Notes under the pieces: model-generated
What the model was told of the DNA's origin: nothing
Databases searched by the model: none
Seen by the model: only the letters and a program-made list of their open reading frames with translations
Assembly (NCBI GenBank): GCA_943736015.1
Contig: OX031060.1
Span: forward strand, 24,505,231 to 24,569,230
DNA from: Tridacna crocea
Taxonomy: Eukaryota; Mollusca; Bivalvia; Cardiida; Cardiidae
Length of the DNA stretch: 64,000 nucleotides
Reading direction: 5' to 3'
Part shown: in pieces, positions 21,346-33,708 of the stretch
How positions within the stretch are numbered: position 1 is the stretch's first letter
Layout of the letters: each line of letters opens with the position of its first letter
Translations under genes and position numbers: made by a program

Positions 21346-23041
21346 AACAGGGCCAAGATGGCCCTGGATCGCTCTCCTGAATTTTTGAGATGACCATAGC
21401 CTATTATTTTTTGAGGTATTGAAGCATTGGAACCAAATTTATAATTTTGCTAAGCAATTTTCAAAAGGTCACCTGTGAAATTCATTTCGAAATCTGACCA
21501 TCAGTTTCAAAAACAAGAATTTTTAAGAATTCTTCATTTCTGTAAAAGAGTAAGTATCCCCCATCCATGAGAGCCATGTTTTTTGATGGATCAAAATTTA
21601 CGAACAAGTTTTGAAAAGGGTCACCCAAGGAACATTTCTGAAAATTTCTTTTAAAATCTGACCAGGATTTTCAGAAAAAGAGAATTTTCAAGAATTTCAT
21701 CATGTCCATATAGTGCAAGTAGCCACTATTCACAAGAGCAAGGATCGTCCAAGGAACATCTCTGTCAAATTATTTTAAAACCTGACTAGGGGTTTCAGAG
21801 AAGAAGAATTTTCAAGAATTTCTTCATTTCCATATAGTGCAAGTAGCCCCCATTCACCAGAGCCATGTTTCTTGAGGCATCAATATTTTTTAAAAGGGTC
21901 ACCCAAGGATCATCTCTGTGAAATCATTTCAAAATCTGTCCAGCCATTTCAGAGAAGAAGAACTTTTAAGAATTTCTTCATTTCTGTATAGTGCAAGTAG
22001 CCCCCATTCACCAGAGCCATGTTTCTTGACCAATCAAAATTTCGCGAGCATTTTTTGAAAAGGGTCACCCAAGGAACAACTCTGTGAAATTATTTCAAAA
22101 TCTGACCAGCGGTTTCAGAGATGAAGATTTTTAAAGAATTCCTTGATTTCTATTTAGTGCAAGTAGCCCCCATTCACCAGAGCCACATTTTTTGACGGAT
22201 CAAAATTTCACGAACACTTTTTGAAAAGGATCACCCAAGGAACATCTCTGTGAAATTATTTCAAAATCTGACCAGCGGTTTCAGAGGAGAAGATTTTTAA
22301 AGAATTCCTTGATTTCTGTATAGTGCAAGTAGCCCCCATTCACCAGAGCCACAACTTTTCACGGATCAAAATTTCACGAACAATTTTTGAAAAGGGTCAC
22401 CCAAGGAACATCTCTGTGAAATTATTTCAAAATCTGACCAGCAGTTTCAGAGAAGAAGATTTTTTAAGAATTCCTTCATTTCTGTATAGTGCAAGTAGCC
22501 CCCATTCACCAGAGCCACATTTTTTGACGGCTCAAAATTTCACGAACACTTTTTGGAAAGGATCACCCAAGGAACATAGCTGTGAAATTATTTCAAAATC
22601 CAACCAACGGTTTCAGAGGAGAAGATTTTCAAAGAATTCCTTCATTTCTGTAGAGTGCAAGTAGCCCCCATTCACCAGAGCCACAATTTTTCACGAATCA
22701 AAATTTCATGAACAATTTTTGAAAAGGGTCACCCAAGAAACATATCTGTGAAATAATTTATAAAATCCGACCAGCGGTTACAGAGGAGAAGAGTTTTAAA
22801 GAATTTGCTAAAAAATTCCATTTCGTTGCCATGGCAACCAGAGTTTTTGACGGAATGAAATTCTGTGAACAATTTTCAAGGAGGACCTCCAAGGGAACAT
22901 TCCTGCCAAGTTTGGTCCAAATTAGCCCAGCGGTTTAGGAGGAGTTGATGTTTAAAGAATTGTTGACAACGCACGACGGACGACGGACACCCAGTGACCC
23001 TAAAAGCTCCCTTTGAGCATGTTGTGCTCAGGTGAGCTAAA
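21346..23041 (+). mobile_element. Helentron-like tandem-monomer element, family 3
   Basis: Head ACAGGGCCAAGATGGCCC with GGATCGCTCTCCTGAATTT. About nine ~163-bp monomers with GTGCAAGTAGCCCCCATTCA, AAAGGGTCACCCAAGGAAC and GGTTTCAGAG. Tail GTTGCCATGGCAACCAG, GACGGACGACGGACAC, then AGCTCCCTTTGAGCATG / TGTGCTCAGGTGAGCT. The 113-aa open frame at 22323-22664 is monomer sequence. Confidence 0.87.
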
Positions 23042-23073
23042 AAAGCTACACAGTTGAAAGTTGATTAACAAAC

Positions 23074-23203
23074 CTCTAATAATGTGCCGTATTGTAATCT
23101 GCGAGGCTTCAGACTTGTCCAGTTTCCTGTTATATTTATGAAAGAGTTCTTTTTGAAGTTTCAAAATACTTGGAATACATCTAATTGCCTGTAGGTATCG
23201 CTC
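23074..23203 (-). CDS. RNF213: RNF213-like exon O
   Basis: 43 codons starting E-R-Y-L-Q-A-I-R-C-I-P-S-I-L-K-L-Q-K-E-L, matching the conserved P-E-I-L-A-L-Q-R-D-L motif in the C-terminal domain, then a Tyr/Lys-rich linker and I-R-H-I-I-R. The acceptor is TTTCTAG/GAG and the donor AGAG/GTTTGT. It ends in phase 1. A tandem-monomer element ends about 30 bp below the donor. Confidence 0.87.
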
Positions 23204-23507
23204 CTAGAAAAATAAATATAAATATGTAAGACAAATACCCATGTGCTGTCACTCTGTTATATCTTTTTTTTTTTTTATTTTCCCTCTGTAAGTTGTTAGA
23301 AGCTTCAATATCTGGACAAACTATCTTTTACCCTATCTCCAGTTTTTTCCAAGTACTTTCTACAACACAGACTCAAAAAATGCAATGTCATCAAAAAGGT
23401 AAAGAAATGTCTGCTTTATTTCTTAACAAGTCAACAGTTAAAAAGACTTTACATAACTGTTATTTTATTTTGCCCTTTTATTCATAATGGTGCTTTTTTA
23501 AAATCAC
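23204..23507. other. Intronic, nothing recognised
   Basis: Intron between exons N and O, AT-rich with a poly-T run. Confidence 0.5.
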
Positions 23508-23548
23508 AACAAGTAACCAACATTTTCTCCTTTTCCCACCTTGTTATC
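23508..23548. mobile_element. TTAA MITE half-core fragment, copy 18
   Basis: AGTAACCAACATTTTCTCC followed by TTTTCCCACCTTG is one half of the family core. Confidence 0.6.
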
Positions 23549-23772
23549 AGAACTCTTCTGAAAACTGTGAAAACATTCTTGTACAAACAAAAACAGAAAA
23601 TCAGCATGATTCAAAAGTAATCAGGTTATGTCATAATGTGAAGACTTTGTGACTTAAGGAAAAAATGCACAATGTTATGGATATTTGCTTCTGCCACCAT
23701 GTTTTTAAATTCAGTTGACAGGAGGTAACAAGTTTACTCAGTAAATAATAACATAAATGTGCAATATCTTAC

Positions 23773-23969
23773 CTCTTTCAGAAATAGGGCCAAGATTTTC
23801 AGCCTGTCTTTGAGAATAGATGCAGCAGCATCAAAGTTTTGGCGTAGATGCACCAAAGATACAGGTGATCTATACCTCCATACTGCAGCAACATTTTCCA
23901 AATGATTTGGATCTTCTTCATCTTGCTGGGTGCCAGTTTCATACAGCAGACACAGAAGAGGATCTGAGC
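23773..23969 (-). CDS. RNF213: RNF213-like exon N
   Basis: Begins S-D-P-L-L-C-L-L-Y-E-T-G after a split codon, contains V-A-A-V-W-R-Y-R-S-P-V-S-L and ends I-L-A-L-F-L-K-E. It aligns with the vertebrate segment N-P-V-A-K-x-I-Y-G-D and the following W-S-C-R-K-like motif. The acceptor is TTACAG/GC (needs 1 base) and the donor AAAGAG/GTAAGA, ending in phase 0. The intron above it spans about 9.3 kb of mosaic repeats. Confidence 0.86.
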
Positions 23970-24689
23970 CTGTAACAAGCACTTAAAATCAGTTATATGA
24001 AACAAACACTGGTAATTAAGGCACTGTATAAACTGTGATTTTCCACCAAAGAACACAATTACATGTAAAAACATTCATGGATTGCGGTATATCTTAAAGG
24101 TGAACCTTCAGATTTTGGGATGAAAATTTTACAAAAATACAAAAATATCATCCTTATACTCCCAAAGCCTTCTATTTTCAACTCATAAAATCCCAGTAGT
24201 CTAAAACCATCCAACAACAAGAGAAACTTGAGATTTACTATAGCCCAGGTCGACACCAATAGGAAACACGGTCTATTTTTACATGAGCCACTTGTTCATT
24301 TACATACCAAAAATATACAGACAAAGCTTCAAACATAGCGTCAGAAGAAGACATTATGGAAAATAATTTCCTGCTTGTTATGTTATGGAATTTTAGCATC
24401 ACTAGTCATGTGCCAGCCAAATAACATTCCCACAATGCTGCTTTGAATTTTGGTGGGAAATCTAAAAATACATGTAGCTTAAGGGGCTACATAGCCTTTT
24501 AAGAGAATACCATCAATTTTTTTTTTTTCGTAATTTCATGATTCTTACTTAATGATGATTTGTATTGTTTTTTCATATAAATTTCAGTGATAGATCTATA
24601 TATTTTTTAATTTGGTGTGATATCAAAAACCTAAATAACTACCTTTAATTCATACCCAAGTTAAAAACAATTATATATCATGTTACATT
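23970..24689. other. Intronic, nothing recognised
   Basis: Start of the long intron above exon N. Short open frames on the minus strand have no recognisable similarity. Confidence 0.5.
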
Positions 24690-25086
24690 TTACATTAGAT
24701 TTGACCCAGTGACCTACTTTTTGACCCAACAAGGCCCATTTTCAACCTCCTCCGACATATCATTATGACAAACATTCTGACCATCTTTTAACAGTATCAG
24801 ACTGAAAATGTTGGCTGTTGAGCGTACATAAGGTTTTCCTAACATTTGACCTGGTGACCTAGTTTTTGACTGGACATGGCCCATTTTTAAACTCGTCTGA
24901 CATATCATCAGGCAAACATGCCAACTAATTTCAGGAGTATTAGACAGAAAATGAGGTTCCTTGAGTGTGCACAAGGTAAAAAGTTGTTGATGGCTGATGG
25001 ATTGACAACACATGACTGACGACGAATACCAGCCGCAGCAAGATCACAATAGCTCACCATGAGCACTTTGTGCTCAGGTGGGCTAA
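24690..25086 (+). mobile_element. Family-1 tandem-monomer element, 5'-truncated
   Basis: Two or three ~145-bp monomers (GACCTACTTTTTGACCC, GACTGAAAATGTTGG) and the tail GATCACAATAGCTCACCATG / TTGTGCTCAGGTGGGCT. No head. Confidence 0.75.
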
Positions 25087-25139
25087 GAAATGACTTGAAG
25101 ACACTAAGATGAAATATTCAGAAGGCATGGTGAATTAAT

Positions 25140-25890
25140 AAATTGAATAGAAATTACAATACAGTTTTCTCAAAACCAATTGTTTGGAATCCAGCCAAAT
25201 GGAGTTTCAGTACACATTGTATTAAACAAAAAGCATATTTCCAAGAACTATGACTAATAATGAGGACCTTGTTGGGTAAACAGTACTGTCATTTAATGGC
25301 TGCTTTTCCTAAACCAACCACTAGATTTTCTAGTTCAATACCTTGATGAAAACTGTGGTGTTCTAGCTTAAACAAGAAAAGGAAATTTTCAAATTTAAAG
25401 GGCTACTCTTCCCATACTGATTATCAGATTGTTATCCAAATTCATAATCAATGATGAAATACAGCAACTGTGCACTTTCACAAAAATCTGACCACAAATG
25501 CAGCCTTTCTTGCATAAACAAGAAACAGAAAATTTCAACTTCTAATTGCTGCATTTCCCATACTGATTGTGTTTTTTTTTTTCAAATCAATGGGGTTCAA
25601 ACTATTGATGAGAAAAGCTAACTGCCAGTTTCATAAAAATTCTACTCCCAAATGCAGATTATATCATGTTAATACAAACTGGAAAATTTCAACTTCAAAT
25701 GGCTACTTTTCCTATACTGGTTGTTGGATTTTTTCAAAACCAATATGATTAAAGTTGTTTATAAGATAAACTGCAAGTTTCATGGAAATCTGACCACAAA
25801 TGAAAAAGACAATAAGAAGGATGGACATTCTGACAAGGGAAACCATACCATGACTTAAGCTCTGCTGGTTTTCAGCCAGTTTAGTTAAAA
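25140..25890 (+). mobile_element. Tandem-monomer element, family 6
   Basis: About four ~150-bp monomers with GGCTACTTTTCCTATACTGG, CAAAACCAATATGATT-like spacers and ATCTGACCACAAATGC. Tail GCTCTGCTGGTTTTCAGCCAG. Decayed and without a clear head. Confidence 0.65.
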
Positions 25891-26069
25891 ACAAGAGGAT
25901 CATGACAGCCCTGGATCGCTAACCGAGGCCTTTTGATCTTACATGACCCATTTAGACTCTCTTTTAATGACACATATTCAAACAAAATTTAATTTTTTGT
26001 ATTGGACTTACAATATGGCCTGTAGAGTGTATATAACTGTTTTCTAGAATTTTTTTCAGTGACCTACAT

Positions 26070-26297
26070 TTAACCTTTTCCCAAACAATCCCTGGTTTTT
26101 TCGACCGTGAGACAGAAGCCGTTTTGAAAACACTGGGAAAAGGAGAAAATGCTGGTAACCAGCATTTCCTCCTTTTCCCACAATGTTTTCTATCCTTCAC
26201 GAAATGAATTTCAATTTTTGATTTACATTTAATTTGTCATCTGCAAGAGCTTTGAATTTGAACCAGGCTAAAATTTTGTCGTCTGTTAAAGGGTTAA
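26070..26297. mobile_element. TTAA palindromic MITE, copy 19 (nested)
   Basis: TTAA-CCTTTTCCCA left and TGTTAAAGGG-TTAA right. The core lacks a few bases in its left arm. Inserted in a family-1 monomer. Confidence 0.82.
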
Positions 26298-26561
26298 GCT
26301 ACAATTGTGTACTTTTATACTTGTAGACATTATCCAGACAAACATTCTGACCACCATTTATGTAAATTTGAGAGAAAATGTGGCCTAAACAGTGTAGAGT
26401 TTTTTCCAAGAGTTAGTGACCTAGTTTTTTTATCCAACATAACCTATTTTCAAACTAGTCCAAGACGTTATCCAGACAAACAGTCTTACCAAGTTTCAAG
26501 ATTATCAAACTGAATATGTGGCCTGTACAGCAGACACGAGGTTTTCCAAAGATTAAACCTG

Positions 26562-26716
26562 GGCAACAAGCATCTGGCATGATTCGAACCCATGGCGGAC
26601 AAGACCAATACCACAACCACTGAGCTCAAGAGACATCTCCCCAATGCTGTGGTCAGGTACTGTATTCAAATCGGGATGAAGCTATGCATGAAGGAGTAGT
26701 CTCCCAGAACAATGTA
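26562..26716 (-). mobile_element. tRNA-derived SINE fragment (second family, diverged)
   Basis: Minus strand: TTGAGCTCAGTGGTTGTGG and GGGTTCGAATCATGC (a good B box). The outer end GGGAGACTACTCCTTC is like the copies at 12.5-13.0 kb. Confidence 0.72.
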
Positions 26717-27752
26717 ACAACACAAATAATTCTTATCAATTTTAGGATTTTGTACTGAAATTCTGGCCACTAAAGAGTACAACAGATTTTCCTAAGGTTT
26801 TACCAAGTGACCGTTTTTTATCTGACATGATCTATTTTCAAACCCAACCATTATATCAAAATATAAAGTCTCACAAACTTTCCGTGCTATTGGACTGAGA
26901 AAGTGGCCCCTACAGCTTCTACAATGTTTTTCAGAAATTTGACCTCTTGACCTTGTCTTTCACCTTATGTGACCCATTTTCAAAATCATCAAAGATATTT
27001 GCAAGACAAACATCCTGACCAATTTTCAAGAGTATGTACAGAAACCGTGGCCTCTATAGAATGAACGTAAGTTTTTTTTTAAGATTTGACTAAAGAATTT
27101 GTTTTTGACCCTACATGTCTCATTTTTGAACATATCCAAGATACTACCAATACAATCATTCTGACCAAGTTTCATGAGTTTAGTACTAAAAATGTGGCCT
27201 GTAGAGCCTACACAAGATTTTTCGAAGTTTTGATCTAGTAATCTAGTTTTTGATCTGATCTGACCCATTTTCAAAGTCATGAAAGAACCTATAAAGACAA
27301 TTATTCTGAGCAACTTTCAAGAGCATTGGACTGAAAATTAGGTCTTTACAATGTACATAGTTTTTGTAAGATTTGGCCAAGTGCCCTAGTTTTTGACTCA
27401 CCCTGATCCATTTTCAAGCTTGCTTGACATATTATCAAAACAAACATTTTCACCCAGTTTCATGAGTATCCAGAAGAAAATGTGGCTTCTAGAGCGTATA
27501 TAAAGATTTGATCTAGTTTCTGACTTGATGTGACTCATTTTCAAATCCATCCAACATATCATCAAGACAAATATTTTGACCAACTTTCAAAAGTATTGGA
27601 CTGAAAATGTGGACCAGAGATATCATTAAGGCAAATATTCTGACCAAGTTTCATAGATATAAGACTAAAAACGTGGCCTCTAGAGCAACAGTGGATACAG
27701 CAAAATCAGGAAAGCTCACTCAAGTACTTTGTGAGCAAGTGAGCTGAAAATA

Positions 27753-29048
27753 GGAAACTAAAGGAAGTGTTCAGTGAGATACATTCGCATCATCCAAATT
27801 GGAGAAACCATGGCTGTTTTTCCATTATGTTCATTTGTAAGGTGTATACTGCAGGGACCAAAAAGTCAACTTTGTACAAAAAGTGATAAAGTAATTGCAA
27901 ACCCTACATACCAAGTCGGTGATCGTCAACAATTGCTCTGTTACCTTGCTGTGTAACTGTATCACAATCCTGCAATAAAGAAGAGTTCTGCCCTCATGTT
28001 AATCAAGTTGTATTCCAAAATTTGACATAATACCTATGCCATATGCATTATGTAGTAGATTTGCTGTCAACCTATCTAATTATGTAAAGAAATGTGCATA
28101 TTTGAAGGAGATGTTTCCCTGTACGAAAAAGTGGGCTAATAAATAAATTGATATTACACATTTTTCAGGTATGAGTAAAAGTTGTATAAACTTTCCATGC
28201 AAATCTTTTAGGCATTGTTTTGTTACTCCTATGTACATTATTAGAGACATTCGCGCTGACAGGCTGATTTTAATGAACTCATAACAGTATTTACTTTGAG
28301 GCATTTGTACATTTTATTTAATTAACAAAAAATAATAGCCAATACAAGCACATGTTGCAAAAACTAAATAATAACATGACTGTACTTTAGTACGTTTCAC
28401 AAAGCTATCATCAAGAAAAACATTCTGACTTTATAGGAATTAGCCTCTTTGTCATATTAGGCTACCTATTGGCTTCTGGATTGCATACGAGGTAAAAGTT
28501 GATGCAATAAACTGCATGATCACAAAAATTGCTTTGTGCACAATAGAGCTACAAATGTATCAAATGAACCTAGAAAAGAGTATCATAGTGTCACAAAAGC
28601 AGACACAAAGCATTATAGATAAATGAACCATTTATCCCACTTAGAGAAATATTTTTCCTTACATTAAATGTAGGTTGTAGATATCTGTCACAAAACATCT
28701 TCTCCCACTCTTTTCTTCCTTGTTTTGAACTCCACATGAAAATTTCCTCCCTCACCATTGCTCCTGATGTTGGAAAGAAACTTGTGTGATTCCTGATTCA
28801 GAAATCTAAATGACATGGATATTTCCTTTCCCGATCAGACTCTTGAAACACCAAGTTTCCTTCTTTAGTTTGTGTTAATTATTAAATTCATAAAATTGCA
28901 GTCTGCAAGAGCTTTTTAAATCTTAAAAATTGTGTATGTGAGTGTGGGGTTGGGGGTTTATCATAATGTGAATGAAACAGACAAAAACGGTTATGACAAA
29001 AGTGTGAACCATGTTAAGTATTCCTACACTGTATCAGGTCTAGTCCAA
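27753..29048. other. Intronic, mostly unassigned; one family-1 remnant
   Basis: At 28390-28550 a piece with ATCATCAAGAAAAACATTCT and GAGGTAAAAGTTGATGC plus a decayed tail is a family-1 remnant. The rest shows no exon and no named repeat. Confidence 0.5.
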
Positions 29049-32000
29049 CAAGAGGGTCATGATGGCCCTGGATCGCTCACCTGAGTCAATAGGCGAAATG
29101 TCACACCATGTGCATAATTTAATTGCTGACCGTTAGTCAAGTCAATTGAGCTAATATTGTGGCCTCTAGAGCATCAACAATCAATTTCCTTACGTTGATC
29201 TAGCAACCTACTTTATCACCACAGATGACCCAATTTTGAACTCATTTTAAATCTAAACAAGAGAAACATTCTGACTAATTTTCAAGTCAGTTGAGGAAAA
29301 CATGTGTGTGGCCTCTAGAGTGCCCACAAGGTATTTCTTTAATTGACTTAAAGACCTAGATTATGACCCCAGGTGACCCTATTTGAACTCATCTTCGATC
29401 AAGAGAAACATTCTGACCAATTTTCAAGTCAATTGACCAACACATGTGGCCTCTAGGGTGCCTCAGAGATACTTCTTCAATTTGACCTAGTAAGTACTTT
29501 ATGAATCCAGGTGGCCCAAATGCAGACTTATACAAGACTTAACTTTGACCAATATTCTAACCAAATTTTCAAGTCAATTGAGCACAACATGTGGCCTCTA
29601 TAGTGCCTACAAGGTATTTCTTTTATTTGACCTAGTGACCTAGTTTATGATCCAAGGTGATCCCAATTAAAACTCATCAAAGATTTCGTCAAGAACAACA
29701 TTCTGACCAAATTTATGGTCATTTGAGCAACAAATGTGGCCTCTAGAGTACCCACAAGGTATTTCTTTAGTTTGACCTCAGAATCTAGCTTATGAACCAC
29801 TTTTAAACTTATACCTTCTGACCAATTTCTAAGTCAATTGAGCAAGAAATGTGGCCTCTATAGTGCCACAAAGATATTTCCTTAATTTGCTTTAGTGATC
29901 TAGGTTATGACCCCAAGTGACCCAATTTTGAACTCATTCTAGATTTTATCAAGACAAACATTCTGACCAATTTTCAAGTCAATTAAGCAAAACATGTGGT
30001 GTCTAAAGCACCCATAAGCTGTTTCTTTAATTTGTATTGTGACCTAGTTTATGATCTCAGGTGACTTCCAATCTAAACTCATTGAAGATTTCATCAAGAG
30101 AATTATTCTCACCATATCTACCATAAGTGTGGCCTTTATAGTACCCACAAGGTATTTAGTTCATTTGCCTTCATGACCTTGCTTATAACCCCAGGTGACC
30201 CCTTTCAACCTTATACAATATTTTATCAAGACAAACATCCTGACCAATTTTAAGTTAATTGAGCAAGAAATGTGGCCTCTAGAGTGGCCGACAGGTATTT
30301 CTCTTATATGACCTAGTGACCCAGATTATGGCCCATGGAGATCCAATTATGAGCTTATTTCAGATTTTAAACAGAAATATTCTGAATAACTTTCCAGTCA
30401 ATTGACCAAGTAAATGGCCTCTAGAATGCCTGCAAGGTATTTCCTTAATTTTATCTAGTGACCTAGATAATGAACCCAGGTTCCGTAATTTTTAAACTGA
30501 TCTTAGAATTCATCAAGAGAACATTTTAACTAATTTTCAAATCAACTGAGCAATAAATGTGGCCTCTAGATTTCTGTTCAAGTATTTCTTTGACCTAGTG
30601 ACCTAGTTTTCTCACCATAGGTGACCAAAATTCAGACTCTTGTAAGATGTTTTCAAGGTAAACATTCAGACCAATTTTCAAGTCAATTGAGCTAAAAATG
30701 TGGCCCCTATAGTGCCAATAAGGTATTTGTTTAATTTTATCTACAGACCTAGTTAAGACCCCAGGTGACCCACTTTTTAACTCGCAAGACACTTTGGGGT
30801 CCAGTGGGCTACCATATCTAGAACAGGTTCACTACCTACCAAGTATCAAAGCTCTACACCTTCCTGTTTCAGGGAAGAAGAATTCAAAGTTTTCCTCCTT
30901 TGTTTGATTTTGTAAACCCCAAGTTGGGCCAGTTTTGACCCCAGGGGCATCATATGAAGAAACTTGGTATAGGTCCACAAGGCAGTACTACACACCAAAT
31001 ATCAAAGCTGTATGTTTTTCATTTTGAGAGAAAAAGGATTTTACAGTTTTCCTTCTTTGTTCAAACTTGTGAACCCTTACCCAAGGGCAGTTTTGACCCC
31101 AAGGTTATCATATGAACAAAAATGGTAGAAGTCCACTGGGAGATGCTACATACCAAATATCAAAGCTTAACCTCTTCAAATTTCAGAGAAGAAGAATTCT
31201 AAGTTTTTCCCTTTTTGTTCCAATGTTCAAACTTGTGACCTCTGCTGCAGGGCCAGTTTTTACCCCAGGAGCATTGTAAGAACAAAACTGGTAGAGGTTC
31301 ACCAGGAGATGCTACAAACCAAATATCAAAGCTCTACACCTTCAGATTTCAGAGAAGAAGAAATTTAAAGTCTCCCTCTTTCTTCATATGTTTGAATTTA
31401 TTACACTCCAGAGCGGGGCCATTTTCTATCCAGAATCGACATATGAACAAACTTGTTAGAGGTCCTTCAGGAGATGATCAGACAATACATATCAAAAATC
31501 AAAGCTCTACCCCTTCTAGTTTTAGAAAAGAAAATGCTTTAAGACTTTTGCATTTTTCCCTTATGATTGCCCTGGCAAGCAATGTTATGGGTGCAACTTA
31601 ATCTCTAACAATTTTGGCAGAGCTTCACCCGAGAAACATCCATGCCAAGTTTCATGAAGATTGGACTTGTTGTTTAGGAGAAGATGTTTTAACCCATTAC
31701 CACACAGCAAAATTTTAGACCCATCCAAATATAAAGTATTTGCAGACAACAATTTCAAAGTGGCTCAAACGGTGCAATTTGGCTTTGATAGGGTAGAAAA
31801 CTTTGTGGGAAAAGGAGAAAATGCTGGTTACCAGCATTTTCTCATTTTCCCACAATGTCTTCAAAAGGCTTCTTCCCCATGGGCGTTAAAAGGTGTCATT
31901 GAGTGGTAATGGGTTAAGGCTCATTATATTGATCGTCAAGTAAAACATATTTAATCTTCATAAGTATTGGACTCTAGAGCTACATAAGTTATTTTAAAGA

Positions 32001-33035
32001 TATGACCTGATGACCTAGCTTTGACCCAATTTTACCAATTTTCTAATACAAAATATTATCAAGACAAATATTCTGACTGAGGCTCATAAGCATTCCACCA
32101 AAAATATGGGTTCTAAAGTCAATATAATGTTTTCTAAGACCAAGTTAACAAGTTTTTGTTCCGATGTGACCCATTTTGAACTTGTAAAAGAAAGCATCAA
32201 GACAACATTTTGACCAATTTTTAGGGGTTTTGTACTGAAAATATGGTCTCTAGAGCCTACTTAAGGGTTTCCCACCATTAGACCAATTGGCTTTGTTTTT
32301 GACACAACACAACTCATTTATCGAACTTGTCAAAAATATCATCAAAACAAACATTCCAACAAATGTCTAAGACTTTTGGACTAAAAATGTGGCTTCAAGA
32401 GGGTACACCTGCCTTTTCTAATTTTGACCAAATGAAATAGTTTTTGCCCTCACTTGACCTATTTTCAAACTAGTCAGAGAAATCAGATATGGTCCTTAAA
32501 GCAAACACAAGGTTTTTTTACCAATTGACCCAGTGATCCAGTTTTTGTCCTATTGTGACCTTTTTCAAACAAAACCAAATTATCATGAAGAAAAACACAC
32601 TGACCAAATGTCATGTGTCTTGTGCTGAAATTGTGGCCTCTAAAGCATACACAAGTTTTTATAAGGATTAATTGACCTAGTGATTAAGAGATTGACAACA
32701 CCTGCCCCATTTTCAAACTAAAGCAAGATATTATCAAGACAAACATTCTGGCCAATTTTATGAGTTTCAGACTGAATATATGGCCTTAAGAGCATGCAAA
32801 AGCTTTTTTTAATGATTTGACACAGTGACTTATCTTTTTAAATGACTTGACCCGTTTTCAAACCTGTGCAAGATAAATTTCCATGACATACATTCTGACT
32901 AAGGTTCATGTGAATCAGAATGAAAATGTGGCCTCTAGAGCATTCACAAGACCAAAGTTGAATACGAAAGACAGACAATTGACCTAGCATAGTCACAAAA
33001 GCTCACGTTGAGCACTTCCTACTCAGGTGAGCCAA
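29049..33035 (+). mobile_element. Mosaic tandem-monomer array (family 1a, family 2, family 1) with one head and one tail
   Basis: Head ACAAGAGGGTCATGATGGCC and TCGCTCACCTGAGTC. 29.1-30.8 kb has ~145-bp monomers with TTTTCAAGTCAATTGAGC and ATGTGGCCTCTAGAGTGCC. 30.8-31.7 kb has family-2 monomers (CAGTTTTGACCCC). After a nested MITE, 31.9-33.0 kb has standard family-1 monomers. Tail AAAGCTCACGTTGAGCAC / CTCAGGTGAGCC. It may be one composite element or several that lost their ends. Confidence 0.72.
31689..31917. mobile_element. TTAA palindromic MITE, copy 20 (nested)
   Basis: TTAA-CCCATTACCA left and GGTAATGGG-TTAA right, both intact. Core with GGTTACC. Sits exactly at the switch from family-2 to family-1 monomers. 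Confidence 0.87.
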
Positions 33036-33039
33036 CACA

Positions 33040-33255
33040 GTTTTCTGTAAATCTGACCTAGAGGCATAGTTTCACACCTGATGTGGCCGGATTTTGTACT
33101 TGTCCAAGATATCACCAGGACAAAGATTCTGACCAAGTTTCATATGTATCAGACTAAAATTGTTGTATCAAAATTGAGCATACATATGGTAAAGGATGAT
33201 GAAGCATGACACGACAGATGCAACACAATCACAAAAGCTCAGCTTGAGCACTTCA
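33040..33255 (+). mobile_element. Family-1 element fragment with tail
   Basis: One and a half monomers (TGACCAAGTTTCATATGTATC, GACTAAAATTGTTG) and a tail AAAGCTCAGCTTGAGCAC lacking its distal arm. It ends about 50 bp below exon M's donor. Confidence 0.68.
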
Positions 33256-33302
33256 TTTATTTTCTATTAATTAAACATTGAAATTTAGCACACATTGGCT
33301 AC

Positions 33303-33477
33303 CTTCGTCTTGTGCTTTCATCATTCTGTCAACTGCTGAATGCAGAAGAACAAATACATCATCTATACTTTTGCCCATCCCTCTTTGTATATCATTTAGG
33401 TCTGTATGAATGTGTTGCCATAAAAATTCAGGTATCTCAGCTTCTCGTATTCTTGGTATAATCAGCCTCTGGACTGC
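33303..33477 (-). CDS. RNF213: RNF213-like exon M, out of order relative to exon L
   Basis: 58 codons starting A-V-Q-R-L-I-I-P-R, with F-L-W-Q-H-I-H-T-D-L and D-D-V-F-V-L-L-H-S-A-V. It matches the RNF213 segment that directly follows the L-G-A-S helix (exon K). The acceptor is TTTTACAG/GCA (phase 0, fits K) and the donor GAAG/GTAGCC (phase 1, fits L or N). It lies downstream of exon L in transcript direction, although homology puts it upstream. Confidence 0.86.
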
Positions 33478-33708
33478 CTGTAAAAAGAAAACTGGTGATT
33501 TCTACAGGCATTTTCAATAAGCCTGTTCCTACAAACAAATGTAGTTTTCAATTAATTTCACTTTCACAATGATTCAAGAACAATGGATAATCTCAATTAG
33601 TTCAGACAATCTGACAATCATTCAGTTATTCTGAAAATCATTTGATGGAAAACAGAACATTTAGAATTTTCCAAATTTAAACTAAATCCAAGTCTGCAAT
33701 GATTAACA

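Larger units (their letters stand above)
25892..27752 (+). mobile_element. Helentron-like element, family 1, carrying a nested MITE and a nested SINE
   Basis: Head ACAAGAGGATCATGACAGCC with TCGCTAACCGAG. Diverged ~145-bp monomers (GACCTAGTTTTTGA, CAAACATTCTGACC, GAAAATGTGGCC). Decayed tail AAAGCTCACTCAAGTAC / TTTGTGAGCAAGTGAGC. It is interrupted by a TTAA MITE (26070-26297) and a SINE piece (26562-26716). Confidence 0.75.

Noticed and set aside
22323..22664. 113-aa plus-strand open frame
   Set aside because: It covers two ~165-bp monomers of the family-3 element; the peptide repeats itself with the monomers, so it is a by-product of the repeat.
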